From contig OY969816.1 in assembly GCA_963703385.1 (NCBI GenBank), positions 248,001 through 312,000 on the forward strand: a DNA stretch of 64,000 nt, read 5' to 3'. A program made the position numbers and the translations under genes. The notes below the pieces were generated by a model. That model was given only the letters and a program-made list of their open reading frames with translations. It was not told the DNA's origin and did not search any database. Source of the stretch: Rhodoblastus sp963703385. GTDB taxonomy: Bacteria > Pseudomonadota > Alphaproteobacteria > Rhizobiales > Beijerinckiaceae. Below, one piece after another: positions 45,852-55,600 of the stretch. Position 1 is the first letter of the stretch; the number at the start of each line of letters is the position of its first letter.

Positions 45852-48343
45852 CGCCGAAAAGGCGCATGATTGACCAGCGCGCTTTCGATTCGATCCAGAT
45901 GGCGCGCCTGCCCCCTGGTTCGATGCTCAAGCAGCCGGTAGGTCCCGATCTTGACGAGGCTTCCGATTCCGAACAAGACCAAAGCATAGGCCCAGACCAT
46001 CAGCGCCAGCTTCCAGCCGGTTGGGGGCATGAACCAGCCATAGACCACGGCGAGCGTTCCGACGATCTGCGTCGTCTCGCAGGGAACGACGAGCTTCCAG
46101 CTTGGCCACGGGCGCTCCCAGATAGCCCCCCGGTTGCGGGTCAGATAGATTGTCATATGGCCGGCGACCAGCAGCTTCAGGAAGATCAGGGCCTGGATCA
46201 CCGGCTGCGGCAGACCAAGGTAATTGCGCAGGATCAGATAGGCGCCGAAACTTCCGAACACGCCATAGACGCCCAGCACCGAGGCGACGGTGAGCACCCG
46301 GGTCATGTCCCATCGCACCGGCCTTTCGGCGATCGGGGCGTTGTCATAGGCGATCATCATGATCGGCAGATCGTTGAGCAAAGCGAGCAAAACGACCATG
46401 ATCGCGGTGACGGGATAGAAATTGAAGACCAGGATGCTGATCGTCATGAACAACAGGACGCGTGTCGTCTCGGCGATCCGATAGATCGCGTAGCCGGTCA
46501 TGCGTTCGAAAATCTGGCGCGCTTCCTCGATGGCGCGGGTGATGACGGAAAGGCCGGGCGCGGTCAGGACGAGATCGGCGGCGGCGCGCGCCGCGTCGGT
46601 CGCGCCGCTGACCGCTATGCCCACGTCGGCCTGTTTGAGCGCCGGCGCGTCGTTCACCCCGTCGCCGGTCATGCCGACGATGCGCCCCGCGTCCTGCAAG
46701 GCTTTGACGATGGCGAATTTATGCTCCGGAAAAACGCGCGCGAAGCCGTCCGCCGCGAGGATTTCCGGCGCCAACGGGGACGACGCGCCTTGGCCGAAGA
46801 CCTTTTCGGCGACGACGATGTTCTTCCCCAGCCCAAGCTGATCGGCGATCTGGCGGGCGATCGCCTCGTGATCGCCGGTCACCATTTTGACGTCGACGCC
46901 CATCGCTCGTGTCGCGGCGATCGTCGCCTTGCTGTCGTCGCGCGGCGGGTCGAACAGGGCGAGCAGGCCAAGGAAGCGCCAGTTTCCATCGGCGCTGGTC
47001 CGCGCTACCCCCAGGGTGCGAAAACCCTTGCCCGCATCCGACTCCACCTCGGCGACGATCTGGCGACGCTCCTCCTCGCTCGGCTGGCAGAGATCGACGA
47101 TCACCTGGGGCGCGCCCTTGGCGACGCGGAATCTTTCTCCCTTGCCCTCGATTTCCGCTTCGGCGCGCTTGGCGACGGGGTCGAAGGGCTTGAAGGACAA
47201 GAGCCGATAGGGCGCGAAGGCGTTCTCGTCCTTGAGGCCGGCGAGAATCGCCGCATCTATGGCGTCGGGCGCATCGCGCCGCGACGCGAGGCCGGCGGCG
47301 AGCAGAAGATCCTCGGGCGCAACGCCGATGGCGGGACTGGGCGCGCCCAGCGTCAGCTCGTTCTTGGTCAAGGTGCCGGTCTTGTCCGAGCACAGCATGT
47401 CCATGCCGGCCATTTCCTCGATCGACACCAGGCGCGAGACGATCGCTTTCATCTCCGCCAGCTTTTCGGCGCCCACCGCCATGGTGACGGACAGAACGGC
47501 CGGCAGCGCCACCGGAATCGAGGCGACGGTGAGGATCAGCGCGAATTGCGCGGTTTCGATCAAGGGATCGTGACGGAAAATGGCGACGATCGCGATCGCG
47601 GCGACAAGACCGATGGTCACCATGATGAGAAAATTGCCGATTTTCAGCACGGCGCGCTGAAAATGCGAAACCGTCTTCGCCTGTTCGACGAGATGCGCCG
47701 TCTTGCCGATGTAGGTCGTCATGCCGGTCGCGGTGACCAGAGCGGTCATTTCGCCCTGTTTGGCGATGGAGCCGGAAAAAGCTTCCTCGCCCGACTTTTT
47801 ATCCACGGGCAAGGATTCGCCGGTCAGGGCCGATTGATCGACGCTCAGGTAGGCGCCGTCGAGCAAAACGACGTCGGCGGGAACGATGCTGCCGAGCTTG
47901 ATGTTGATGACGTCGCCGGGGACCAGCGCGCTGGCGGCGACATCCTTCCATAGGCCGTCGCGCAGCACGCGCGCCTTCAGCGCCAGGCGCTGCTTCAGCA
48001 TTTGAATGGCGTTGTCGGCCTTGAATTCCTGCCAGAACCCTACCAGCGCATTGATGATCAGCATCGTCAGGATGATGAAAAAGTCTGGCCAATGGCGAAC
48101 CGCGGCCGAGAGAACGGCGGCGACTTCGATCATCCAGGGAATCGGCCCCCAGAAAAAGCGAGCGAGCCGCGCGAGCGGGCTGACGCGACGCTCGACCAGG
48201 GCGTTGGGGCCATATTGAGCGAGGCGGCGCGACGCCTCGGCCTCGCTCAGGCCTTTCGTCGCGGCGTTTTGGTCGAGAAGAGCTTCCGTGTGCGCAAGAC
48301 CGGCCGGACTGGATTTGTCTTCCGGCTTCATAATTTCCACCAT
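45848..48343 (-). CDS. P-type plasma-membrane H+-ATPase (P3A)
   Basis: 831 residues. Actuator motif SALTGESLPV, M4 PVALPAVLSVT, phosphorylation site CSDKTGTLTKNE, TGDHEAIARQIAD, hinge GDGVNDAPALK, and an M6 segment LLNDLPIMMIAYDNAPI that carries the Asp used for proton coupling in P3A pumps. Ten membrane helices are expected. Uses ATP to push protons out, helping acid tolerance or membrane energisation. ATG at 48343; ATG 48331 also possible. Small coiled-coil gene 2 bp upstream. Confidence 0.93.
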   Translation of the reverse strand: MVEIMKPEDKSSPAGLAHTEALLDQNAATKGLSEAEASRRLAQYGPNALVERRVSPLARLARFFWGPIPWMIEVAAVLSAAVRHWPDFFIILTMLIINALVGFWQEFKADNAIQMLKQRLALKARVLRDGLWKDVAASALVPGDVINIKLGSIVPADVVLLDGAYLSVDQSALTGESLPVDKKSGEEAFSGSIAKQGEMTALVTATGMTTYIGKTAHLVEQAKTVSHFQRAVLKIGNFLIMVTIGLVAAIAIVAIFRHDPLIETAQFALILTVASIPVALPAVLSVTMAVGAEKLAEMKAIVSRLVSIEEMAGMDMLCSDKTGTLTKNELTLGAPSPAIGVAPEDLLLAAGLASRRDAPDAIDAAILAGLKDENAFAPYRLLSFKPFDPVAKRAEAEIEGKGERFRVAKGAPQVIVDLCQPSEEERRQIVAEVESDAGKGFRTLGVARTSADGNWRFLGLLALFDPPRDDSKATIAATRAMGVDVKMVTGDHEAIARQIADQLGLGKNIVVAEKVFGQGASSPLAPEILAADGFARVFPEHKFAIVKALQDAGRIVGMTGDGVNDAPALKQADVGIAVSGATDAARAAADLVLTAPGLSVITRAIEEARQIFERMTGYAIYRIAETTRVLLFMTISILVFNFYPVTAIMVVLLALLNDLPIMMIAYDNAPIAERPVRWDMTRVLTVASVLGVYGVFGSFGAYLILRNYLGLPQPVIQALIFLKLLVAGHMTIYLTRNRGAIWERPWPSWKLVVPCETTQIVGTLAVVYGWFMPPTGWKLALMVWAYALVLFGIGSLVKIGTYRLLEHRTRGQARHLDRIESALVNHAPFRR

Positions 48344-48345
48344 AT

Positions 48346-48642
48346 TTACGAGGATTTCATCGCGTTTTCGTCGTGGCGTTCGATCCAGCGCGCCAGTTCG
48401 AGTTGCAAACCGTCGTAATCGCGCTCAAGCTCCAGCGCCGTGGCTTCCAGCAACGCTCCTTTGGCTATCGCCTGCTCCAGTTTATGGTCCATTTGCGCGC
48501 ATCTCTCCTCCGCCTCATGCAGAAACGCGGCGCGCACGTCGGAAAAGACGCCCTTGTCTCTTATCTCCTCGATGCGCGCCTGGATGCGTTTGCCGAGATC
48601 GTGCAGTTTCGCGATCATGGGATCCCGATTCGATTCCACCAT
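48346..48642 (-). CDS. Small coiled-coil hypothetical protein upstream of the H+-ATPase
   Basis: 98 residues from ATG 48642. Charged and helical throughout: KLHDLGKRIQARIEEIRDKG, AAFLHEAEERCAQMDHKLEQ, ATALELERDYDGLQLELARW. No signal peptide or known domain. It ends 2 bp before the ATPase start, so the two are co-transcribed. A regulatory or assembly role for the pump is only a guess. Confidence 0.7.
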   Translation of the reverse strand: MVESNRDPMIAKLHDLGKRIQARIEEIRDKGVFSDVRAAFLHEAEERCAQMDHKLEQAIAKGALLEATALELERDYDGLQLELARWIERHDENAMKSS

Positions 48643-49375
48643 GAACTGGCCCTTTTTGTTTGGCGCCGGGCGATCCGCCGCCGTTGTTTTCGCAAGAGCA
48701 TTTCGTGCGGCGTCATCGCGCCGAAAAGGAGCGAAAATCATCGACGCCGCGGGGACCGTCGTCCAAAAACGGCTGACGCCATCTCGTTTGGCCTCAACCC
48801 GCTTGTAGCTTAGCCCTTTATCCGGCGCTTGCAACCGCGGCAGTGACCGCCATCAAAGCGCGCCCCCTTGCAGCGCAATTTCGGCGTCTTGTGAAAGGAG
48901 GCCAGTCGCTGCGCCCGTCGTCGCTCTATGCGGACTTCACCTCTTTTTCTTCTCCAAGCTCTTCGCTTCCGCCGCCTTTGACAAGGCCATGTCAATCAAC
49001 GCTGTCCGTCGTCGAAACATTTGCGATATATTGCGACGCTCGGGAACGGAGGCTCTGGCTCGCTGGGCAGGTAATCGTTCTCCCGCAGGACGCGGCTCTT
49101 AAGGGTCTGTCGATCGCGTTCGATTTTCCCCCTGTCCGAGCGTGACGGGGCGCGCCGGAGCTATGTGGGAAAACAGGCGACGGCGCGGCCTACAGATTTG
49201 GGGGCGAGGCGCGGTTCAGACGACGAAATTGTTGCACAGCGCGCCAAGACGGGCGCAAATAGCGCTCAGCCGAAGATCGACCGACGGCGTGGCCGTGGAT
49301 CAGTCAATTGAATGCCGCAGCCGACCTGTTGGCGCAACGACTTCGAGCGGGCGCCGGTGGGGCAGCGAGGACAAA
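48643..49375. other. Intergenic region between divergent units, no gene seen
   Basis: Over 700 bp between the coiled-coil/H+-ATPase pair (minus) and PEP synthase (plus). Several open readings are present on both strands but none resembles a protein family or has a good ribosome site. It should hold the promoters of both units. Confidence 0.4.
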
Positions 49376-51808
49376 ATGAACAAGACATCGCCGGACAAGA
49401 CATCGCCGCTTGTGCTGTGGTTCGAGACTTTGGGACGGGACGACGTGCCCCGCGTCGGCGGCAAGAACGCTTCGCTCGGCGAAATGGTCAGCCATCTCGC
49501 CGAAAAGGGGGTGCGGGCGCCGCCCGGCTTTGCGACGACCGCTGACGCCTATTGGCAATTCATCGCGGCGAATGATCTCAGGAAGACCATCGCCGCCCTG
49601 CTCGATGATCTTGCCGCCGGCAAAGCCCCGCTTTCGGAGGTTGGACCAGCCATTCACCGAGCCTTTTTGCGTGGCGAATGGCCGAAGGATCTGGAAACGG
49701 CGATCACCTCCGCTTATGCGGAATTATGCAGGCGCTCCGGCAGACAAAACCTGGATGTGGCGGTGCGTTCGAGCGCGACAGCCGAAGACCTTCCGGACGC
49801 CAGCTTCGCCGGACAGCAGGAGACGTTTCTCAATATTCGCGGCGATGCGGCGCTGCTCGACGCCTGCAAGCGCTGCTATGCGTCGCTGTTCACCGAACGC
49901 GCCATCGCCTACCGGCAGGTCAAAGGCTTCGATCACATGAAGGTCGCGCTGTCCATCGGCGTGCAGCGCATGGTGCGCTCCGACCGTGGCGGCGCGGGCG
50001 TCATGTTCTCGATCGACACCGAAACCGGCTTCGACAAGGTTGTGTTGATCAACGCGGCCTGGGGCCTGGGCGAGAACGTGGTGCAAGGCGCGGTGGATCC
50101 GGACGAGTACGAGGTTTTCAAGCCGTTCCTGTCGAACCCCGAACTCACGCCGATCATCGAGAAGAAGCTTGGCGAAAAGTCGCGCAAGATGATCTACACG
50201 AGCGATGTCGATCATCCGACCCGCAACGTGCCGACGTCGCTGGCCGAACGCAGGGCGTTCGTCTTGAGCGACCCGGAAATTCTCGCGCTTGCGCGCTCGG
50301 CATGCGTCATCGAGGCCCATTACGGGCGCCCCATGGACATGGAATGGGCGAAGAACGGCGAAACCGGCGAGCTGTTCATCGTCCAGGCGCGCCCTGAAAC
50401 GGTCCAGTCGCGCCGGGAAGCCGCCGCGTTCAAATCCTACCGGATCAAATCCAAGGGCCGCAAGCTCGTTTCGGGGCTGAGCATCGGCGAGGCCGTCGTC
50501 GCCGGCCGCGTCTGCCTGATCGACAGCCCGCGCGATATCGACCGCTTTGTCGATGGGGCGATTCTGGTGACGCGGACGACCGACCCGGACTGGGTGCCGA
50601 TCATGAAACGGGCGGCGGCCATTGTCACCGATCACGGCGGCCGCACCTCGCACGCCGCGATCGTCAGCCGCGAATTGGGCCTTCCGGCGGTCGTCGGCGC
50701 CGGCGATGCGACGGAAATCCTCCACGACGAACAGGAAGTGACGGTGTCCTGCGCCGAAGGGGATGAGGGTTTCGTCTATGAGGGGGTCGCGGACTTCGAG
50801 GTGGAGGAACTCAATCTCGGCCAGATCCCAGCGACCCGCACCCAGGTCATGCTCAACCTGGGCAATCCCGCGGCGGCGTTTCGCTGGTGGCGCCTTCCCG
50901 CCGACGGCGTCGGACTCGCGCGAATGGAATTCGTCGTCAGCAGTCACATCAAGGTCCATCCGATGGCGCTCGTCCATTTCGAACGCGTCGTGGACGAGGA
51001 GGCGCGGCGCGCCATCGCCGCGCTGACGGAAGGCTATGCGGACAAGGGCCAGTATTTTGTTGACCGCCTGGCGCGAGGCTTGGCGCGCATTGCGGCCGCG
51101 CATTATCCAAAGCCTGTGATTGTGCGCACGAGCGACTTCAAGACCAATGAATACGCCAACCTGATCGGCGGCGCGGGCTTCGAGCCGAAGGAAGAAAATC
51201 CGATGCTCGGATTTCGCGGCGCGTCGCGCTACTATTCGCCCCGCTATCGCGAAGGTTTCGCCCTTGAGTGCCGCGCCTTGCGCCAGCTGCGCGAAACCAT
51301 GGGCTTCGGCAACGTGATCGTGATGATCCCGTTCTGCCGCTCGATCAAGGAGGCCGACCGCGTTCTTGCCGTCATGGCCGAGAATGGCCTCAAGCGCGGA
51401 ACGAACGGCCTCCAGGTCTATGTGATGTGCGAAATTCCCTCGAACGTCATTCTGGCCAAGGCCTTCGCCGAGCGCTTTGACGGCTTCTCGATCGGCAGCA
51501 ACGACTTGACCCAGCTGACGCTCGGCGTGGATCGCGATTCCGAGGAACTCGCCGAATTGTTCGACGAACAGGACCCCGCGGTCGAATGGATGATCAGCAA
51601 TGTGATCACCGAGGCGCACAAATCCGGCGCCAAGGTCGGGCTGTGCGGGCAGGCGCCGAGCGATCATCCGGATTTCGCGGAATTCCTCGTCGCCTGCGGC
51701 ATCGACTCGATATCCGTGAGCCCGGACAGCTTCGCCGCCGTGAAGCGCCGGGCAGCGGCGGCCGAGACAAGGCTCGACGCCGACAGCGAACCGGGCGCAT
51801 CGAATTGA
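49376..51808 (+). CDS. ppsA: Phosphoenolpyruvate synthase
   Basis: 810 residues from ATG 49376 (GCGAGG upstream; the longer reading to 49142 is not protein-like). N-terminal ATP-grasp/PPDK_N domain: VGGKNASLGEMVSHLAEKGV, RSSATAEDLPDASFAGQQET. Central phosphohistidine domain: VTDHGGRTSHAAIVSRELGL with the swivelling His. C-terminal TIM barrel: SIGSNDLTQLTLGVDRDSEE and VGLCGQAPSDHPDFAEFL with the catalytic Cys. Makes PEP from pyruvate and ATP for gluconeogenesis. Full length. It may be paired with the acyl-CoA/pyruvate genes downstream. Confidence 0.95.
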   Translation: MNKTSPDKTSPLVLWFETLGRDDVPRVGGKNASLGEMVSHLAEKGVRAPPGFATTADAYWQFIAANDLRKTIAALLDDLAAGKAPLSEVGPAIHRAFLRGEWPKDLETAITSAYAELCRRSGRQNLDVAVRSSATAEDLPDASFAGQQETFLNIRGDAALLDACKRCYASLFTERAIAYRQVKGFDHMKVALSIGVQRMVRSDRGGAGVMFSIDTETGFDKVVLINAAWGLGENVVQGAVDPDEYEVFKPFLSNPELTPIIEKKLGEKSRKMIYTSDVDHPTRNVPTSLAERRAFVLSDPEILALARSACVIEAHYGRPMDMEWAKNGETGELFIVQARPETVQSRREAAAFKSYRIKSKGRKLVSGLSIGEAVVAGRVCLIDSPRDIDRFVDGAILVTRTTDPDWVPIMKRAAAIVTDHGGRTSHAAIVSRELGLPAVVGAGDATEILHDEQEVTVSCAEGDEGFVYEGVADFEVEELNLGQIPATRTQVMLNLGNPAAAFRWWRLPADGVGLARMEFVVSSHIKVHPMALVHFERVVDEEARRAIAALTEGYADKGQYFVDRLARGLARIAAAHYPKPVIVRTSDFKTNEYANLIGGAGFEPKEENPMLGFRGASRYYSPRYREGFALECRALRQLRETMGFGNVIVMIPFCRSIKEADRVLAVMAENGLKRGTNGLQVYVMCEIPSNVILAKAFAERFDGFSIGSNDLTQLTLGVDRDSEELAELFDEQDPAVEWMISNVITEAHKSGAKVGLCGQAPSDHPDFAEFLVACGIDSISVSPDSFAAVKRRAAAAETRLDADSEPGASN

Positions 51809-51936
51809 ATCAAGACCGACGGTTTCCCGGCTCTTCTGGCATGGGGTCGCCCTCATCGTGATTTCGGCGACCGCGCAGCGCCCATGGACCGTCGGGGATT
51901 GCGCGTTGGCCGCCGAAAATCTCATGCTGACGGCTT

Positions 51937-52036
51937 AGAGCGCGTTCGGAAATCATAGAGTCGAACGCGCTCTGCTCTTTCATGGTTTTACCGCATATTC
52001 CGATCCGAAAAGTCTATCAACTTTTCGGGAATATGC
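51937..52036. repeat. REP-like double hairpin, copy 4
   Basis: First stem AGAGCGCGTTCG (51937-51948) with CGAACGCGCTCT (51962-51973), 12 bp perfect. Second stem GCATATTC (51993-52000) with GAATATGC (52029-52036), with CGAAAAG/CTTTTCG inside. Lies between convergent ppsA and ftsH, where it probably terminates both. Confidence 0.8.
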
Positions 52037-52065
52037 GCTGGTCGGCTGGCATCAAATTCGGCGCG

Positions 52066-53901
52066 TCAGGGCGACGATAATTCCAATTTTCCTTCGACAT
52101 TTTGGTGGACCGCTTCGCCGATCGCCGTCAACTCGTCTCCGGCCAGGGTTTCCTTTTCCAACAGGCGCTGCGCAGCCTCGCGATGTATGGATTCGCACAA
52201 GGTCAGTATCGTCTTGGCGCGTGAAAACGCGCTGTCGACGAGATGGCTCACCGCCTTGTCGATTGCGGCGCTGGTCTCCTCGCTCACCTCCGCACGATTG
52301 GCGCCGGTCCCGGGAAGTTCGAGATAGCGCGGGCGTTCCGCGATGAACGACGCCTGCCCGACCTCCGCGGTCATTCCATATCTGGAAACCATGGCGCGCG
52401 CGATTTCGGTCGCCCGTTGCAAATCGTCCGCCGCCCCGGTCGTCGGCTGATGGACGAATGCCACTTCCGCCGCCCTTCCTCCGAGAAGAACCGTTATCCG
52501 GTCGACCAGTTCCGAGCGGGTCATCAGATAACGATCGTCGGTCGGCATCTGCAACGTATAGCCAAGAGCGCCCATGCCCCTCGGAATGATCGAAATTTTC
52601 TTCACCGGATCGGCGCTCGGCAGCGCCATGGCGACGATGGCGTGACCCATTTCATGATAGGCGACAATGCTGCGTTCCTGAGGGTTGAGCAGGCGCTTGC
52701 GCTTTTCCGGTCCGGCGATGACCCGCTCCACGGCGGCGGTGAAATCGTCGAGCGAGACGGTTTTGGCGCCGCGCCGGGTCGCCAGCGTCGCGGCCTCGTT
52801 GACGAGATTGGCAAGGTCCGCGCCGGTAAATCCTGGCGTCAATGCGGCGATCCGCGCCGGATCGACCTCCGGATCCAACTTCACCTTCTTGAGATGGACG
52901 TTCAGGATTTCGACGCGGCCGCTCTTGTCCGGCCGGTCGACCGCAATCTGGCGGTCGAAGCGACCGGCGCGCAACAATGCCGGATCAAGCACTTCCGGCC
53001 GATTGGTCGCGGCCAGCAGCACCACGCCGACGCTCGGATCGAAACCATCAAGCTCGCTCAGCAATTGATTGAGGGTCTGCTCCTTTTCGTCATTGCCAAA
53101 CGGCGTCAAGCCGCGCGCCCGCCCCAGCGCATCGAGTTCGTCGATGAAGATGATGCAGGGAGCGCTGTTGCGCGCCTGAATGAACAGGTCGCGCACCCGC
53201 GCCGCGCCGACGCCGACGAACATTTCGACAAATTCCGAGCCGTTGATCGAGAAAAACGGCACGCCGGCTTCTCCCGCCACCGCCCGCGCGAGCAGGGTCT
53301 TGCCGGTTCCGGGCGGACCGACCAGCAGAATGCCTTTGGGAATTCGCGCGCCGAGGCGGCCATAGGTTACGGGGTCTTTCAGGAAAGCGACGATCTCCTT
53401 GAGTTCCTCCTTGGCCTCGTCGACGCCCGCCACATCGGCGAAGCCGACCTTGATGTCCTTCTCGACAAATACCTTGGCCTTGCTCTGGCCGATGGACATG
53501 GCGGCTCCAAAACCCTGGCCCATCCTGCGGCTGAGAAAACTCCAGAAGACAAAGAAAATCGCGACGGGCACGATCCATGAAAGCAGGGTCGCGAGCCAGC
53601 TGTTGTCGGGCGCGCCGGAAAACTTGACCTTTGCAGCTTCCAATTCCTTGGCCATGGCCGGATCGACACGCAGGACGAAAAGGGTTTTCCGCCCATCGGG
53701 ACGCGCCTCTTTCAGGGTCGCGGTCAGCGACCGATCGGCGACTTCGACGTCGTCGATCTTGCCCTGGCCCAGCAACTCCACGAACTCGCTATAAGGCGCG
53801 ACTGCGATCTGCTGCGCTGCGCTCCACCATTGCTGAAACAGCATGACGGCGATCAACGCGAACAACAGATAGCTGACGTCGAAATGCCATTTCTTGTCCA
53901 T
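52066..53901 (-). CDS. ftsH: ATP-dependent zinc metalloprotease FtsH
   Basis: 611 residues. Two membrane helices (SYLLFALIAVMLFQQWW near residue 10 and WIVPVAIFFVFWSFLSRRMG near 110). AAA domain with VGPPGTGKTLLARAVAGEAG, CIIFIDELDALG and the second region of homology ATNRPEVLDPALLRAGRFDR. Protease site AYHEMGHAIVAMA (HExGH), with the third zinc ligand Asp expected in TGAADDLQRAT. Membrane-anchored hexamer that degrades misfolded membrane proteins. A little shorter at the C-terminus than E. coli FtsH; possibly a second, accessory copy in a stress island. Confidence 0.95.
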   Translation of the reverse strand: MDKKWHFDVSYLLFALIAVMLFQQWWSAAQQIAVAPYSEFVELLGQGKIDDVEVADRSLTATLKEARPDGRKTLFVLRVDPAMAKELEAAKVKFSGAPDNSWLATLLSWIVPVAIFFVFWSFLSRRMGQGFGAAMSIGQSKAKVFVEKDIKVGFADVAGVDEAKEELKEIVAFLKDPVTYGRLGARIPKGILLVGPPGTGKTLLARAVAGEAGVPFFSINGSEFVEMFVGVGAARVRDLFIQARNSAPCIIFIDELDALGRARGLTPFGNDEKEQTLNQLLSELDGFDPSVGVVLLAATNRPEVLDPALLRAGRFDRQIAVDRPDKSGRVEILNVHLKKVKLDPEVDPARIAALTPGFTGADLANLVNEAATLATRRGAKTVSLDDFTAAVERVIAGPEKRKRLLNPQERSIVAYHEMGHAIVAMALPSADPVKKISIIPRGMGALGYTLQMPTDDRYLMTRSELVDRITVLLGGRAAEVAFVHQPTTGAADDLQRATEIARAMVSRYGMTAEVGQASFIAERPRYLELPGTGANRAEVSEETSAAIDKAVSHLVDSAFSRAKTILTLCESIHREAAQRLLEKETLAGDELTAIGEAVHQNVEGKLELSSP

Positions 53902-54140
53902 GGACCACTTGCCTTCGCAGCGGGACGGGTCGGGCGCCGAGACCCAGGATGCGGTCGAACGGCGCCCAAAAGCAACCGCTGTCTCCGGCGCCGACCTCCG
54001 AACAGGGTCAAGCGCCCGAACCCCCCGGAAAATTCAGACCTCTCAGGAATTTTCACGGACGACATGCTCCATGGCGTCATCCCATGGTTCGACCGCAGGC
54101 GCCTTGCGGCGCGGGGCGCGCGGACTGGCCAGGGCGGCGG

Positions 54141-54386
54141 CTATGTCAGCCTGTCGCCGAGATAGCGCACAGCGCCGTCGAGCGTGACGAGTTTCGGATA
54201 ATCGAGTTCGGGAATGTCGACGCCAAGGCGACGATGGACGGCTGTCACCAAATTGAGGAAATCCATTGAATCGATGTCGAGGGCTTCACGTAGATCCGCG
54301 GTGGAATCGAGCCGCCGCAAGTCCATTTCCGGGGCGATATTGCCCAGCTCCTCCAGAAACATCGCGCGAATCTCGTTCTCGTTCAT
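54141..54386 (-). CDS. Acyl carrier protein
   Basis: 81 residues, with the phosphopantetheine attachment Ser in ALDIDSMDFLNLVTAV (Ser-40). Helical, acidic, typical ACP length. Unusually it is the last gene of a pyruvate dehydrogenase operon: its ATG overlaps the E2 stop (54383-54386). Motif DSMD rather than DSLD. An acyl group from the E2 or the CoA ligase might be loaded onto it (inference). A dedicated phosphopantetheinyl transferase is not in the window. Confidence 0.88.
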   Translation of the reverse strand: MNENEIRAMFLEELGNIAPEMDLRRLDSTADLREALDIDSMDFLNLVTAVHRRLGVDIPELDYPKLVTLDGAVRYLGDRLT

Positions 54387-55600
54387 AATTTTTCCGGCTC
54401 CTGAACAAGCTTGCCGATTTCGGCGAGAAACAAGGCGCCGGCGTGGCCGTCGCTGACGCGATGATCGCCCGCGAGGGTGATCGTGACGATGGGGCGCGGC
54501 TGAACGACGTCCCCGACCAGCCAGGGCCGCCGCGCGATCGTTCCAAATCCGACCAAGGCGACCTGTGGCGGATAAATGATCCCGAACAACGCCTCGACGC
54601 CCCGCTCGCCAAGGTTGGAGACCGTGATCGTCGCATCCGCCATCTCCGAGCCGCGGATCCGGCCGGCCCGCATCCTTTGCACGAGATCGCGAAGCCGGGT
54701 CATCAGTTCGTCCAACGAAAGCCGATCCACATCATGAAGCGCGGGGGCCGCAAGCCCGCCGCCGCGAATGGCGATCGCCGTTCCGACATGAACGGCGGAG
54801 GAGGGTTCGAACTTTCCTTCCCGCCAGAGCCCGTTGAATTGCGGAAAGCGCTTGGTCGCCAAGGCGACCGATTTCATCGCCAGGGCGACAAACAGCAGGC
54901 GCTCGGCGGGCGGGCGCGCGGCGTTGCTCCTGGCAAGCCATTCTTCGACTGGGGCGACGTCGATCTGGTGCTGGAGATAGTAATGCGGGATTTCCCGTTT
55001 CGATCGCGCCATGGCGGCGGAGATCGCCTCGCGCATGGCTCCGAGATCAAGCCCGACCGGTTTCCTGCCTTCTTTCGCTGTGCGGCTTCGCAAGACATCC
55101 TCGCGCAAGACATTTTCGCGCAAGACATCCTCGCGAATGACGGCGCCGCCGGGCCCGCTGCCGGCGATTTTCGCAAGATCGACGCCAAGCGAACGGGCCA
55201 GTTCGCGCGCGGCCGGCGATGCGGGGACGCGACCGCCCGGATGACCGGCGGCGACTGTCGGCGGAGGGAGGGGCGACACCTGCGGCGCGCGGGCGGGAGG
55301 CGGCGCGACGGCGACGGCAGGGCGCGCGCCCGGCGCCGGCGCTGCCGCCGGAACGAACGTGCGAATGCGCGCCAGCGGCGTTCCGACCGGAACCTTCTCC
55401 CCCGGCTGAACCAGGATCTCCGCAATCTCGCCGCTTTCGAAAACCTCGATCTCGATGGCGCCCTTTTGGGTTTCGACGATAGCGACAATGTCGCCGTGTT
55501 TGACCTTGTCGTTGGGCTTGACAAGCCATTCGACAAGCACGCCCGCCTCCATGTCGGCGCCGAGCGACGGCATCCTGTATTCGACGAGGCCGGCGGCCAT
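54383..55600 (-). CDS. pdhC: Dihydrolipoamide acetyltransferase (E2) of a pyruvate dehydrogenase complex
   Basis: 405 residues from ATG 55600, overlapping the E1-beta stop by one base; GTG 55603 is an alternative. One lipoyl domain with the lipoylated Lys in IVETQKGAIEIEVFESGEIA, an Ala/Pro-rich linker, an E1/E3-binding domain (ASPAARELARSLGVDLAKIA), a linker with three LRE[DN]VLR micro-repeats, and a catalytic domain ending with DHRVSDGHAGALFL (His-Asp active site). Moves acetyl groups from E1 to CoA. No E3 (lipoamide dehydrogenase) gene is nearby, so it must share one from elsewhere. Confidence 0.92.
   Translation of the reverse strand: MAAGLVEYRMPSLGADMEAGVLVEWLVKPNDKVKHGDIVAIVETQKGAIEIEVFESGEIAEILVQPGEKVPVGTPLARIRTFVPAAAPAPGARPAVAVAPPPARAPQVSPLPPPTVAAGHPGGRVPASPAARELARSLGVDLAKIAGSGPGGAVIREDVLRENVLREDVLRSRTAKEGRKPVGLDLGAMREAISAAMARSKREIPHYYLQHQIDVAPVEEWLARSNAARPPAERLLFVALAMKSVALATKRFPQFNGLWREGKFEPSSAVHVGTAIAIRGGGLAAPALHDVDRLSLDELMTRLRDLVQRMRAGRIRGSEMADATITVSNLGERGVEALFGIIYPPQVALVGFGTIARRPWLVGDVVQPRPIVTITLAGDHRVSDGHAGALFLAEIGKLVQEPEKL

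Noticed and set aside
45866..47953. 695-codon plus-strand frame opposite the H+-ATPase
   Set aside because: Antisense shadow; the minus strand carries all P-type ATPase motifs.
48643..49375. Small open frames in the gap before ppsA
   Set aside because: None has a convincing ribosome site or protein-like composition.
49724..51925. 733-codon minus-strand frame opposite PEP synthase
   Set aside because: Antisense shadow; no domain-like segments.
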